In this document: one piece after another, positions 1-11,063 of the stretch
Layout of the letters: the number at the start of each line of letters is the position of its first letter
Numbering within the stretch: position 1 is the first letter of the stretch
Source: Anthoceros angustus
Taxonomy: Eukaryota; Streptophyta; Anthocerotopsida; Anthocerotales; Anthocerotaceae
DNA length: 64,000 nucleotides
Reading direction: 5' to 3'
NCBI GenBank assembly: GCA_010909165.1
Contig: MU008235.1
Span: forward strand, 1 to 64,000
Program-made: the position numbers and the translations under genes
The notes under the pieces: generated by a model
Seen by the model: only the letters and a program-made list of their open reading frames with translations
Told to the model about the DNA's origin: nothing
Database searches by the model: none

Positions 1-1170
1 AAAAGTAATGTGGTTCCAGGGCACACCATGATCTTGGGGTACACCTCCCAGATCCACAAGGCTGAACAGGAAGCTCTGCTCCTGTACTCACAGATGCAGC
101 AGGAAGGTGTGGTCCCGAATTACCGCACATATGCTGTTGTCCTTAAAGCTTGCCGTAGCCTGGCAGCATGGGGTGGGCGAAATGGTGGGCCTGCACTTGG
201 AACAAGTGTGAGAGCAATGCCTGCGGACTGTGAAAGCTGTCCATTCGGATGTTGTGAAGGGTAAGTGCAAGTCGGACGTGTTTGTGGCCAACATGCTTGT
301 GGATGCATACTCAAAGTGTGGAAGTGTAGAAGATGCTAGACAGGTGTTTGATAACATGCCTGTCCGTAGATGTGGGGATGGGTTGACGTTCCTCCAAATC
401 CGAACAGAGCTTGCCTGATGGTACTAGCTTTCGCAGGCCTCAGATCCGGAAGGTGCGTAACGGCTGGAACCGTTAGCAAGCTGTGACACAGGGGGCAAGC
501 GTGGCGCCAGGTGGCCAGATATTTGTGCCAACCCTGCTATCGATTTCGTCCATGGTTCGGTGGATATGTATGCAAGTTTGGCAGCTTAGAAGACGCTCGA
601 AGAGTATTTGAAGGACTTGATTAAAGATGAGGTGACTTGGAGTGCTGTAATCTCGGGGTATTCCCTGCAGGGCATGGGCCAGGAAGTCTTCTCTGTACAG
701 GGCTATGCAATTTAAGGACTTCCTGGTCCGCACCCAAATGTGGGGCATTTGTTTGCGTTCTGCAGGTATGTTCACGTGTGAGCTCTCCTTCTTTGGAGAT
801 GGGGAAACAGGTTCACACGAGTCACAGAACGAGGCGTTGCATCATCCTGATGTGTGTTTTGGACAACAGTTTGGTAGATATGTATGCGAAGTGTGGAAGC
901 TTGGAACTTGCAGAGAGTGTTTCACAAGAAGAGGGCATCGCTGTACCCAACTCCATGATTTTTGTATGCCTCCTGCAGGCATGTTCAGATGTTTCAGCTT
1001 TGGTAAGGGAGCTACCTGCACGCATAGAAGAAATAGGCCTTAAATGTTTTGCTCGTTGGCAGTCTAAAAGACATGTATGGGAAGTAGGGGAGCATGTGTG
1101 ATGCACAGCTGGTGTTTGAGGCATTGCCTGATGTGCCCTGGAACGCCCTCATTGCAGGAAACAGCGTCTA
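1..1170 (+). pseudogene. PPR-repeat protein relic (frameshifted)
   Basis: Pentatricopeptide-repeat proteins are helical-repeat RNA-binding proteins that act mainly in plastids and mitochondria. Typical pieces appear on the plus strand but in different frames: a helix-turn ending 'LLYSQMQQEGVVPN' (about 80-117), 'DVFVANMLVDAYSKCGSVED' (about 277-335), a 'GSLEDARRVFEGL' piece near 580-620 followed by 'DEVTWSAVISGYS' (about 628-668), 'NSLVDMYAKCGSLE' (about 860-905), 'LLQACSDVSALV' (about 970-1005) and 'WNALIAGN' (about 1140-1162). The order matches the repeating 35-residue unit of a P-L-S type PPR protein. Frames change at least four times and stops fall between units, so no full protein can be made. 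The piece is cut by the left window edge. Unspliced introns are unlikely because the breaks fall inside repeats without splice signals. Confidence 0.8.
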
Positions 1171-1949
1171 AGGAGACAACCAAGACTTCTTTACAGCCCA
1201 GATTTTTTTTTTAATTTGGTATTTTGAAAATAAATCAAAACAACCTCGGGGAGAAATCTTGAGCAAGGGTTCTGATTCCCTATGTTACATCGTATCATCC
1301 CAACAGGAAGAGACTATACTCTACAGCCTCTACAGCCCAGATGGCAGGACTTTCTGTTGTGTAGTATCGGTATGCTGCCAGTCCTACAAGTCTGCTGTAC
1401 GAAGGGCGTGGAGGGATTATTATCTTTGTACTGTAAAAATTTGTCCAGAGGTTGTCAATTAGCGTTTTTGCTCTAGCATTTATATAAGAAACTAGTGAGA
1501 ATAGTACGCCCCAGGAGTCGGTCTTATCTGTCATCTCTATGCTGTATGCCTCTGGTGCCGGAGGGCAAGAGGAAGGAAAATATTATTTCTATTAAAGTCC
1601 ATCAAGGACGGCATTTCCGTCATAGGACTTGTACTTCGGTAGCTTGAATCCTTGCTAGAATTGCTAGGTACAACTTGCTGAGCTCCGTTCTACAGCTAGC
1701 CCAACTTACTACATACAGCTTGCAGAGCAACGAAGCTTAGCTGCAGCGAAGGCTGGCCCAACTTACTAGGTACGAACTTGCAGAACAACGGAGCTTAAGC
1801 TTCAGCCCTCTATTAGATCCAGTCTTCCTTCTCGGGTTTCCTTTCGCTTTTTCATGCCTGCTATCTACTTGGGGGCGATTCAATCAAAATCAAACCCTCT
1901 CTAGAAGATATAATAGTTATATGATCGAGATCGACGATGTTCGCAGCAT
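1171..1949. other. Non-coding stretch with short imperfect repeats
   Basis: No gene is recognised between the PPR relic and the desaturase. A T-run lies at 1202-1212. Three imperfect copies of a roughly 50 bp unit lie at about 1660-1804, each carrying variants of 'AACTTGCAGAGCAACGGAGC' followed by 'GCCCAACTTAC'. The part next to 1950 should include the 3' untranslated region of the desaturase, which is transcribed towards it. Confidence 0.5.
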
Positions 1950-3112
1950 CTACATAGTGTGCACCTTCGACATTGCGTTATGTCTGACACTAGGCTTCGG
2001 TTTTCTCACGGTTCGATTGAAGGGGCTAACCGTGGGATCCGTAATGAACTTGAAGATGACATGTGTCCAGGAAGTGTGGTGAATCAAATGGTCGTAAAAT
2101 TCAGGGGCAATTTGGCGCACCCTGTGGAGCCTGCAGCCGGGGATTCTGGGAAAATCGTGGTGCTCGTTGTGGTAGCCAACATTCCAAGCCAGGATGTTTA
2201 GAGGCCCGTAGTAGGAATACGTCTCCTGGCCATGGGCAACCACATAGTGCTCGGATATGAAGTGGCCGGCAATAGGATGCATTCCGCTTCCAAAGAACGT
2301 GGACAGCATGAGATACACGAGGGACCGCCACCCGGAGTAGTAGAGCAACCAGACGTCGAAAGCCAGCTGCGTACACAGGTTGGCCGCCTCCCACACCCCC
2401 GGTCTCTTCGGGTTCAAGAAGAGCGCCCGCGAGCCGTACACAAGAATCTGGAGGTTTACCCACAGCACCTTCATGAGCACGTTGCTCACCATCCTGCCCT
2501 CGGCGTAGCTCGGGATATCCATATCCTGGCCTTCGATCCCTGTGTATCTGTGATGCTCCAGATGGTACTTTTGGAACGTGACCGCAATTGGGATGCCGAT
2601 GGGAAAGTTGGCAAGCAGTGCTAGCACTCGGTTGCCTAAGGGAGTCACAAACGCCAGATTGTGGCTCAATTCGTGTATTCCAAGAAACAGGTTGTGGTTC
2701 AGAAACGCTCCGAACATGTAAGCTAGGGCAATCAACGCGGGCCAGCTCGCGTTTTGGCAGGCAATCGCAGTCCATACTTGCAGAAGAAACACAGCCAGGA
2801 TCTGCGCAAACCGGACTCCAGCAGTATCAATTTAGATCCGTGCCGTTTGATACGAAAAAATTAACCATTTCGTGGAGTCATGCAACCGCTCCAAGCCCTT
2901 ATTAGTTCTCAAGCACAATCAGCATGCACAGAGTTGGAATCCAACCGAGTGGAGGATTTAAGCCCAGGTCGTCACCTGCGGACAAGTCCAGGGTCCGGGC
3001 CGAAGAGCTCCTTGATCTCAGGGTGCGCAGCCAGAATCTGCTTGCGCCTGGAGGCATGCGGCTCATCGGTCTCAGTCCAGAGGAAATCGTCGCTCGCTGG
3101 CTGAAACACCAT
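1950..3112 (-). CDS. Sphingolipid delta(4)-desaturase, DES1-like (two exons)
   Basis: Membrane di-iron enzyme of the endoplasmic reticulum that puts the trans-4 double bond into the long-chain base of ceramide. Exon 1 (3112 down to about 2984-2976) gives the N-terminal lipid-desaturase segment, with '[20 protein letters not shown]' and '[12 protein letters not shown]'. Exon 2 (from about 2801 to the TAG at 1952-1950) carries the three histidine boxes HELSH, HLEHH and HNEHH and the conserved 'GHFISEHYV' and '[10 protein letters not shown]'. The modelled length is about 326 residues, close to the usual 320-335. The start at 3112 was chosen because family similarity begins there, although the frame stays open further upstream. 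The intron join is not clean: the strong donor CGCAG/GTGACG at 2976 leaves phase 2, while the acceptors GCGCAG (2802) and GGAG (2815) need phase 0 or 1. A weaker donor after 2984 keeps frame. All catalytic motifs are intact. Confidence 0.9.
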
Positions 3113-3370
3113 CACACCACGAGCTAGCAGATGCGCAGGCCCGCACCGCTGAAGAGAATTGGCAGCTAAGCGGATAAATTTGACGAGACTCGTGCAGTAT
3201 TTATATGCCGACCCGCCTGCCAGCATCGGCAATCCCGGAAGCCGAATGCTGCAATGGTAAACAGATGGTGATCGCCTTGCACGTTGTTGAACATGTCGCA
3301 GCGCCCTCACTTCGATCCGGGCCGAACATTCCACATGCCAATCGCCAGCCGGGTTTCCGGTCTCCTCCAT

Positions 3371-4083
3371 GACTATTGTCTCAGAAGTGCCACGTGGGTG
3401 GCGTTTTGTACCGGCTGCAGTGGGTCGCCGGATGGGATTTAGACGGTAGCAGGTTTCTGGCTCTAGTGGCCAAGTTGCCGCCGTCTCTGGTTTCTATGAC
3501 TTCGGCCTCCCGTCTGTTGTCGGTTTTGTAAACTCTGAGAGAGCTTCGGCTGGTTCCAAGCCAATGCGGAATTGTTCGGTTGTATACAGTGTACCGAAAC
3601 ACAAGAGGGTCTCCCTTGTTTTGGATCTTATCGAGACCCCGTGTGTCGCTCTCGGTACCCATATCGCCGCGCCTTCTTGGCCGCAAGAAGGCGCCGATGC
3701 CCTTCTCAAAGCGGGCAGAAAACTGAAATGTCTTGTCGGCACGGTTACGCAATGACACCAGCGCAAGGATTGGAACCTTCGACTCTGTAGCGAGGTCTAT
3801 AACAACGATGCTTCGTTGAATGGACGTCCATACTTAGCCATGTTTTATGGGGCGTAGGGTGCACATTGAAAACTCCACGATTAAGCGGCATGTGGGCGGA
3901 TCAATACAGGATGGGGTATCATCTTTCACGTCCCTTGCCGGCCAAATGTGTGTTCCCCGTGGGCCCTGGCCTTCTATGGCGTCTCCGGCCCAAGATCAGG
4001 TCTTCGGCAGATTCGGTGTAAAGATAATCCGTTAAAAATATAAAAATTTAAGTGAACCTTGGCCTATAGAATATCATACCAAA
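3371..4083. other. Non-coding stretch, nothing recognised
   Basis: It lies upstream of the desaturase start and so should hold its promoter. Overlapping open frames on both strands at 3381-3790 show no family motif. No clear TATA box could be assigned. Confidence 0.35.
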
Positions 4084-4126
4084 GAGGATAGAGAGTGTTA
4101 AAAATTGCGTTACACTTTCTATCCTC
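4084..4126. repeat. Inverted repeat, 15 bp arms
   Basis: The arms GAGGATAGAGAGTGT (4084-4098) and ACACTTTCTATCCTC (4112-4126) pair at 14 of 15 positions around a 13-base loop. It sits in an AT-rich stretch and may be part of a MITE, but no target-site duplication was identified. Confidence 0.6.
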
Positions 4127-4181
4127 TACCATAAAAGAAAAGAATCCAGAAATCGTTTGGGTTCAAAGAGAAAAGTTGATT

Positions 4182-4232
4182 GTGTCCGCTTTGGTAGTTG
4201 ATTGAAATTAAGGGTTGTACCAAACCGGACAC
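4182..4232. repeat. Inverted repeat, 15 bp arms
   Basis: The arms GTGTCCGCTTTGGTA (4182-4196) and TACCAAACCGGACAC (4218-4232) pair at 14 of 15 positions with a 21-base spacer. 'ACCAAAG' at about 4079 is also complementary to the inner part of the left arm, so this hairpin and the one at 4084 may belong to one small foldback element. Confidence 0.6.
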
Positions 4233-4440
4233 CCCACTACACTTTATGCTATTCTCCTCCTCATTATTATTTTCGAGCTCCGGTTGGGTTTGTGGTAGGC
4301 TTAGAGCGGGTTTCCATGAACCCGAGCCCGGGCCGGTCTTGACAAAACGACACAGGCTTTCCGAGTCGGGTGCCTTGTCCTATAGTTGAGCAAACCTAGC
4401 AAATTACCAGGTTTATTTTTAGGAACGATAAGCGAGCATC

Positions 4441-4668
4441 AACCCGAGATGACTGCCACATTAGCATGTGTGCCTTAAGTGCCATGATGATACATACATT
4501 TAACATACATCTTTTCCTCCTCACCCTCGCGCAAGTGTGTACCTGCTCAATTCTAGTTTGACCCAAGATGATCGCCACATTAGCATGCCTTAAGTGCCAT
4601 GATGATACATACATTGAGAGCCTTCCTCCTTGGCCAAGTGTGTACCTCTGCTCACTCCTAGTTCGCTT
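4441..4668. repeat. Tandem duplication, unit about 120 bp
   Basis: Unit one (4441-4560) and unit two (4561 to about 4668) share the order 'GCCACATTAGCATG', 'CCTTAAGTGCCATGATGATA', 'AAGTGTGTACCT' and 'CTCCTAGTTCG' or its variant. No coding sequence is seen in either unit. Confidence 0.7.
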
Positions 4669-5079
4669 CCCCAGCCCGATCGTGTCACTCCCACCCAAGT
4701 CACACTCCCAAGTTTCAAGCTCGTGCAAGGCTTCTGCGCAGGCACTCGAGGCTTAGACCGACGCTCATTTCATGGTCGACATGCAAGCTACTCTTCGTTA
4801 TGGCGACTCGCCCCTCGAGATGCACTTGACATTATTGGTCGTGGTTTTGCTTTCACTTGAAACTGCTAGAAAGGCACTCATGTTGAACTACTTGCCTTGA
4901 GGAGGAGGTTAACACCGATCAACATATTCTTGTCATGGTTGAGCCAATGAATGGCTTGTTATTTTCTTTGATCTCTTCAGAAGAATTGACACCAAGATCT
5001 TTTGTAGGTCTACAGCAAGGAATATGGTACATTAAACCGGGTGCTCCTAGATGCTGATCTATTTATGAGCAATATGTCA

Positions 5080-5970
5080 TAGTGGATGACCAACCATGGT
5101 TTAAGAACATCACGAGGTTTGCTCCTGCTACATTTATCTACATTTGTGGGCAAGTTCATGATGAGCTACAATCCACTTCGCTGGTTTCTCTCAAATTGTT
5201 AGAGAATTCTTCTAAAGCGAACAAGTGGGTCGAAGCCTTCGTTGGATGGCCTATGGAAGGATTAAATCTCTAGGTGAATGTAAATGATTGGCTTTTGCCG
5301 CATTCAAGGGCAAAATTGGCGGTTCCTGAAGTGGTACTTCTCAGGCTTTGGGCACCACCTTGATGCGCAATTTAGCTCACAATGATCCATAAAGCAAGGA
5401 TCTCATGATCAATAAGGCTTCTCCAATTCCTTGGGTGCTATTGATGCAACCCATTATTCTATAGAAACACCATTAAGGAAGAAAATTGCTTTGGTATGGT
5501 TAAGGTTTGACCATGGCAATGCAAGCTATTGTGGGTCCAAATAAACGCTTTCTTGATGTCCAATAAGTTGGCCTAGTAAAGCCAATGACACAAGAATTTT
5601 GGTGAATCCTCTGCAGAAAGCAAGAGTGGCATTTCGCTTAAATGGGCTCAAGGAAAACATCTCGGATATGAAGTGGAGGAATATATTGAACACGATAATT
5701 TTGAAGGGGGATATACTCCTCTCTACGAGACAAAGACCCCTTGTCACGAAGAACACCTTACCTAGAAGATATGTGCCCTACTTTGATAATGCACACACCC
5801 TTTCCGAGGTCATATCTTTGATAAAGATGCACTTTCAAGTCTACACCGAGAACCGGAGCATGAGGGTGTGGGCCCGCTTATGCTTTAGTAGAATGCATAG
5901 AGGGCTGCCATTTTCATATGTTTATTACAACCGAAAACTTTTACTTTCAAGTGGTGGAACACAATGAAAA
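5080..5970 (+). pseudogene. PIF/Harbinger-like transposase relic (DDE_Tnp_4 type)
   Basis: Degenerate coding remains of a DDE transposase of the PIF/Harbinger superfamily. The pieces come in family order: 'FIYICGQVHDELQ' (about 5133-5171), 'WVEAFVGWP' (about 5226-5252), the first catalytic-Asp segment 'LGAIDATHYSIETP' (about 5431-5472), then a segment around 5520-5600 with an Asn-Asp-Thr-Arg stretch typical of the second catalytic region, then a C-terminal piece with 'NGLKENI' (about 5641-5661). Several frames and stops are involved, so it cannot encode an active enzyme. The flanks 4669-5079 and 5971-6499 may include more of the same element. The superfamily assignment comes from motif order alone; terminal inverted repeats were not found. 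Confidence 0.6.
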
Positions 5971-6499
5971 CAATCTGCATAAGCGGGAGTCTCATTTAAG
6001 GTCGTGAGAACATTGCAACAAACAAGCTCAAGGAGGAAGTGGTCATCGATCGACGACAATAGCCATTCAAGAGTGCGGCGACTCATCCATGCCTTGCGCC
6101 AAAGTCAAGTACCACCGCCATATTCGGAGGCGGTCCATATCCTCCGCCTCAAGTTGTCGTTCTCCTCCATTGCTTGCTCGCCTTCAATAGTATCATTCTT
6201 GGGCCTGGTCACCGGTGTCGCCACACGCATCTAGGGTCCGACCCTCATCCAAAAGGTCGCCCGTGGGTCTTCAACCTTCCGCACTCAATGCAACCACTTG
6301 GGCTTTAAGGCAATGCCAACGTCCTTAAAATGAACAAAGTTAGTTGCCCATGCGCCCATGCAAGCATCCTTAAAATCAACAAAATTGAACTTGAGGAGGC
6401 ACGAGGTTTGAACACGAAACCTATTCATTACTACACTTATTTCCCAAACACTAGACCAACAGTCCATGGTTGAGTACTCTTGAGGCGCTAAATATTTAT
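5971..6499. other. Non-coding stretch, possible transposon flank
   Basis: No gene is recognised. It lies between the transposase relic and the GC-rich minisatellite, and may be the 3' part of the relic. Confidence 0.3.
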
Positions 6500-6845
6500 T
6501 TTGGAAGGCCTAGGAGGAGGGGCCGGCCGGCCCATGGGTAGGGCAGGGTGTTAGGGAGGCGCGGCCGGCGCCGCCCATGGGCAAGGCATGGCGTGTTGAG
6601 GCCCGGCGCCCAAGGGGCTGTTAGGGGGGCCACCCCCGCCCATGGGCGGTGGTGTTAGGGGAGGGCCGGCGCCCATGGGCGTGGTGTTAGGGGAGGCCCC
6701 GCCCATGGTGGTGTTAGGGCCCCCCGCCCAGGTGGTGGCGTGTTAGGCCCGGGCGCCCATGGGTAGGGTGAGGCGTGGGCCGGCCGCCCATGGGCAGGTG
6801 TAGGGAGGGGCGCCGGCGCCCAGCGAGGGCAGGGGCCGCGCCTCC
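6500..6845. repeat. GC-rich minisatellite built on GCCCATGGGC
   Basis: The 10-base palindrome GCCCATGGGC or a near copy recurs about seven times (around 6530, 6572, 6638, 6671, 6702, 6757 and 6787), each embedded in 'GGTGTTAGGGGAGG' and 'GGCCGGCG'-like sequence. Unit length varies from about 30 to 65 bp. It is far more GC-rich than its neighbours. Open frames through it are low-complexity by-products. Confidence 0.8.
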
Positions 6846-7403
6846 TTAGCACCATCCTGCATACGGTGAAGCTAGGGGGACAAGAAGGAACGGCAGTATC
6901 CTATCACCGATGGAAGGTGTGGCCCATTTGCGAAGGGTTAAAAGATTTGCGCATCCATAGGTGATGAAGAGTATAAGTGGTGGGAAGCCTGTGGACCGGA
7001 AGGAGATTGCTATCGTGGAGAATAACATTGGGCTAGTGCTACAGTCCTTGGAAGTGGTTTTCACGTGCGTAAGTGGATCATACTGACCACTTCGCTTGGA
7101 TGAAGCTTTGCTAGATGAGGCATTATTGAGAGGACCTCCACGCGTGATATGTATTTGGGGCATATCAAAATGCGGGAAGGCAAGCTGGAAATGGCACGGA
7201 TGAATGGGGACATAAACCGAGAGGGATGTTTCGCGTGCCGCAATACGGACATGCACAGGCCATTCGGATTGGGAGGTCATTGACGTGAAGCTACCACCCG
7301 ACCTCACTTTCTTATCCACTAGTATCGGACCGAGCACATAGATGCGTATGAAGGAGATATGTGCGAACACATAGTCCGCCAGAGTGGTAACCCATCCGTC
7401 CAA
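6846..7403 (-). CDS. Unassigned open frame, 185 residues
   Basis: Not recognised. The minus strand stays open for 185 codons in otherwise stop-rich DNA, starting with 'MDGWVTTLADYVFAH' and containing 'IYVLGPILVDKKV', 'RITRGGP'-like and 'YGCANLLTLRKWATP' pieces of ordinary amino-acid composition. No catalytic motif, zinc knuckle or signal peptide is visible. It borders the minisatellite and other unassigned relics, so a piece of an unidentified mobile element is the likeliest reading. A chance open frame is possible. Confidence 0.3.
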   Translation of the reverse strand: MDGWVTTLADYVFAHISFIRIYVLGPILVDKKVRSGGSFTSMTSQSEWPVHVRIAARETSLSVYVPIHPCHFQLAFPHFDMPQIHITRGGPLNNASSSKASSKRSGQYDPLTHVKTTSKDCSTSPMLFSTIAISFRSTGFPPLILFITYGCANLLTLRKWATPSIGDRILPFLLVPLASPYAGWC

Positions 7404-8499
7404 TGCCGAGGAAAAAGGGAATAAGATCCATTACCTAAAAACATACAGGAGGTATTTGAATGAAATCCATCCCAGTATTATGGGTTTGTGTTGAACGACA
7501 AAACATCTGTGCGGTGGACAAAAAGCGATAAGGGATAAGCTCATGAGTTGCGTGGCTTCATACAACTGCGAGTGAAAGTGTCGAAGATAGTGATGACAAT
7601 GGAGAAGTTGGACCAAGTGATGACGATGGATTGAACTCGGGATGAGTGAACCGAAATCTCGCTTTTTCCGGGTCCCGAGTTAATGTTGTAAGTCCGGTAT
7701 TTGATGTTTCGTGTTAGGAAATACCTGTCTGGCTTTTGTGGTGTCATAACAAAACCACATTTCCATCCCAAACCGAGTTTACGTTGCCCGAGAACGGCCT
7801 TCCTCACCGCTCCTACTTTGCATCATTCCCTAGGTTCGAGTTTGCACCACCATACACAAACATTGCTGGATGGAAAGTAGTAATTTTTCCGGTGACACCT
7901 TTTTTCGAGCTCCAAATGCCTTCAAACTGCTTTTAGGGCCCATCAAAACCCCTTCGTAGATTATTTGAAAACCCCTCGAGATTATTAACCCCCCCTTCAA
8001 AAAATTATCGTGTTATTGGGAGATGTAGGGTATCCGCTCATGCCATAGTTGGTCGTGTTCGATTGCGGTTGAGAATAGGTCTTTGTCAAATTGAAGAAAA
8101 TTTCAATTGATACATTCTTCACTAAATGGTGTAGCATGCTTTTGGGGACTTAAAGGACAATGACGAGTATATTGGGGAGGAAGACATGGAGGTGTAACTT
8201 AAGGTATTTGGCTAAATCGACATATATGCTTGTTGCATATTACACACATAAAGGGATTAAAGGAGATCTTCCGAGGAGTATCTTGTTCAAGATTATGTGC
8301 ACCCACCAGATAGAACCGGTATGGAGAGACCACTTGGAGATCCATCAGGGACAAGCTATAGTAGAGGTGTTGAAGGCTTTTTAAGTGCTTAGGCATGTTA
8401 TATAATATTTTGTGACATGCTTGTACGTGAAACAGATACATTTTAGTCAATGGAGGCAAGATTCTTGCTCGATGATTTAGTTGGTTGCTCCCCAAGATT
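7404..8499. other. Degenerate stretch, nothing assigned
   Basis: Only short frames are present. One plus-strand frame at 8160-8384 has protein-like composition ('YYTHKGIKGDLPRSILFKIM' near its middle) but matches no family I recognise. It is probably part of the same unidentified relic as the neighbouring frames. Confidence 0.3.
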
Positions 8500-9541
8500 T
8501 AGTTTCAGTTCTTACCATTTCTAGGACTTTCTACAAGTGTCACACTCTACCATATCTACTTCTCTTTCTGATGTTGGTGGAGGATTGCCTATCCAAGTAA
8601 TCTAATTCCATCACCAATTCCAACAAGGGCTTTAATGTATCCATGACCAAGCTCTTTAGAAATCTCTACTTTCTGGGTCTCAGGCTGTTGCAACAACTCG
8701 AATTTGGTCTTCTCGAATGCTAAGCTCTCAGAGTGCCGTAACAATTTCCCTCGTTCTGCATCTGCCATACTAGCCAGAAGGAGGTTGTTATTTTTCTCCA
8801 GCTGCGAGACAATACCTTGTGTGGCACCGCTTGAACGATATTTCTTGTTCCATCTTATACCCGGAGGTTTGGAAAGTGAGATTGCTTCTTGAGAAGCTGA
8901 GGTTGAAGCACAATTGTTTCCCCACTGATTCTGGTAACGAGTTTCAGGACTTGGTTGTGGGAATAAGTCATGTCATTACCACCACCTACAATTTAATAAT
9001 AAGCACACGCCTTATGAAAAAAACCAGACTTGAAACCAATAGCCAGGAGTGGATGGAAGACCTGAAGCTTAAGAAACCCTCACTGGAAACATTAGGCTTA
9101 GTCATGGGGAAGCTTTGGCGGACTGTGGAGTCCATGAGTAGATCTTCTGGATCAATATCCTTTCCTTCTTCATAACCTTTCTTGATTTATAAAGCGGAAG
9201 TATAGAAATTTGTTGGCAGTCTCTTGTACCTCTTGTCTTAAATGGAGAGGTCTCAATACGAACTCTTCCCAGAGCCAAGGTGTCGCTCGTGATCGAATAT
9301 CTTCTTCCAATCTATATGCAGGGATTCCCACTTGTCTTGACACTCCTTTGCTGTGCGTTTGATATTCCTCTTCTGTATATCTGTAACAATCTTGGCCCAA
9401 CGTAGCCAGCTTTATGTTTTTCCTGTTCCTCCGTGATAACATTCTTTGCAGGTCATCTCTTTGTTCAGTTTGGAGAACCAATATTTCAGCTTCAGTCCAC
9501 AAGACCCGTTTCCTTAAAGGCTCCTCAAAGACGAGACTCAT
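8500..9541 (-). pseudogene. Unassigned degenerate coding remains with coiled-coil character
   Basis: On the minus strand, 9541-9170 is open for 123 codons and rich in Glu, Gln, Arg and Leu ('WTEAEILVLQTEQRDDLQRM'), which suggests a helical or coiled-coil segment. Further pieces of similar composition follow in other frames, for example around 8810-8690 ('QLEKNNNLLLASMADAERGK'). Stops and frame changes separate them. No family was recognised. It could be the gag-like or accessory part of a mobile element. Confidence 0.3.
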
Positions 9542-11063
9542 TTTACAACTTGGATGGAATCTTTGGATGGCACCTCAAAAGGTTTGGCGTGGGCGGGCGA
9601 GTTGTGAATGGGCAGCGCTTAATCTAGGTTCGCATAAACCTGGATAAGAAAATGATGACGAAGAGACAAAACTCAAACATCTTTGAGTAAATGAACCGTT
9701 TGGTCGAGTGTGGAAGACCACATGTGCACTAACCCGCTCCCAAGTGTCGGGATGAGCGATTTTTTTTTTGGATGTGTTAGAATAGCAAAGTGCTTTGAGA
9801 ATCTAGTCGGTCTTTTATCACGGAATGGTCCTTGGCCCTTGGAGATAATAATAATTTTTCGACCCTTAGGTTTGACCCCGGAGGTGGGGAGAAATAGAGT
9901 CCTTGGGTATTGGGAATTTTTAGAATAAAGGTGTCTATATATGCTAGGGATGCTCACAATATGCCACAGTTGAGTAGTCAAGTGGGGTGGTGGCTAGTTC
10001 CACCACGGTGGCGAAAGCAGGACGTCTGAGACCGAGTTACAACCCTAGTGGCGGGCGGGACTACCGGTCGGTCGGGCCAGCGGGAGAAGGCACACCCGGC
10101 CGCAGTCGCGACTTTCGGGAGGCGGTCGGGAGGCTGCGGCGCATACGCATGAGCCAAATCTACATCTCATGCGGGAGGAAGGCAGCGGGGAGACAGGCGG
10201 CGGCGGAGGAGAAATCAGGCGCCGGCAGTTCGAGGCGTGGAAGGGCCAGGCGTCGATTTTCTCTTGACCGAGTCTGCGGGAGTCGAGGTTTGTTTTGGGA
10301 AACAACGAGAAGGAGATGGCGCCCATTGGCCAATCTTCTTCTCGCTAAGAGACGAATGATGCACTGAAAAAACAACCAAACACAATCAAAACTCCAAAAC
10401 AATAAAACAAATTGAACACATACGGGACATGACGTCACACAACTAGATAAGGAAAAGAAATATGAAATAAACACCAAGCTTAGGAAAACACAAAACAAAT
10501 CAAAATTCTGAGCTTAAGTCGGTTTCTAGTTCGAGAAGCTTGATCGGTCACGATTCGATCGGTTTCTTGTTCTAAACAAACAAAGACGTCCTACCCCTTA
10601 CCAACTACTCTTGGACTTACAGAACAACAATCGAGATCGTAAACACGACAAATAACACATGCATGAAGAGACAATACAAAAACAAGGCGAGATAACATGA
10701 GCGAAAAAAGCGATGAAAAGCGAACAAAACATCACGGGCGTAACAACTACAATGATGTTACTTGGGACACGGTGAGCACAAACAATCGAGCACAAAAACT
10801 AACCTATAAAACATAAGAAATTAACACTAAAAACAAACATTTAAGAACTCAAACACACGGAACTGTCGTTTGGGACACATGTTTGACCAATGGTACGTGT
10901 TCTTCGTCAGTCGTCACGTACGTCGTCTCGGCCCGATGCTTCAACGAAACAAAAAAACACCAAAGAAACATGAGTTTGCAAGCACGAAGATGTTTGCAAA
11001 GGAAGACGACAACATGCAAATCACGATGCAACCAAACAAAACTCCAAGCGATAAGCGCNGCGG
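9542..11063. other. Non-coding; A/C-rich stretch and one ambiguous base
   Basis: No gene is recognised. The part from 10365 to 11055 is rich in A and C on the plus strand ('AACAAACCAAACACAATC'-like runs). A single N stands at 11059, immediately before the LTR copy at 11064, so the junction may be an assembly weak point. Confidence 0.4.

Noticed and set aside
3113-3370. 86-codon N-terminal extension of the desaturase
   Set aside because: Open but without family similarity or a targeting signal. The DES family begins at the 3112 methionine.
3735-3830. tRNA-like words (GGTTCCAATCC on the minus strand)
   Set aside because: A T-arm-like sequence is present but no seven-base anticodon loop or matching acceptor stem could be drawn.
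9987-10367. 126-codon Arg-rich plus-strand frame
   Set aside because: No motif, GC-rich by composition, flanked by non-coding A/C-rich DNA.
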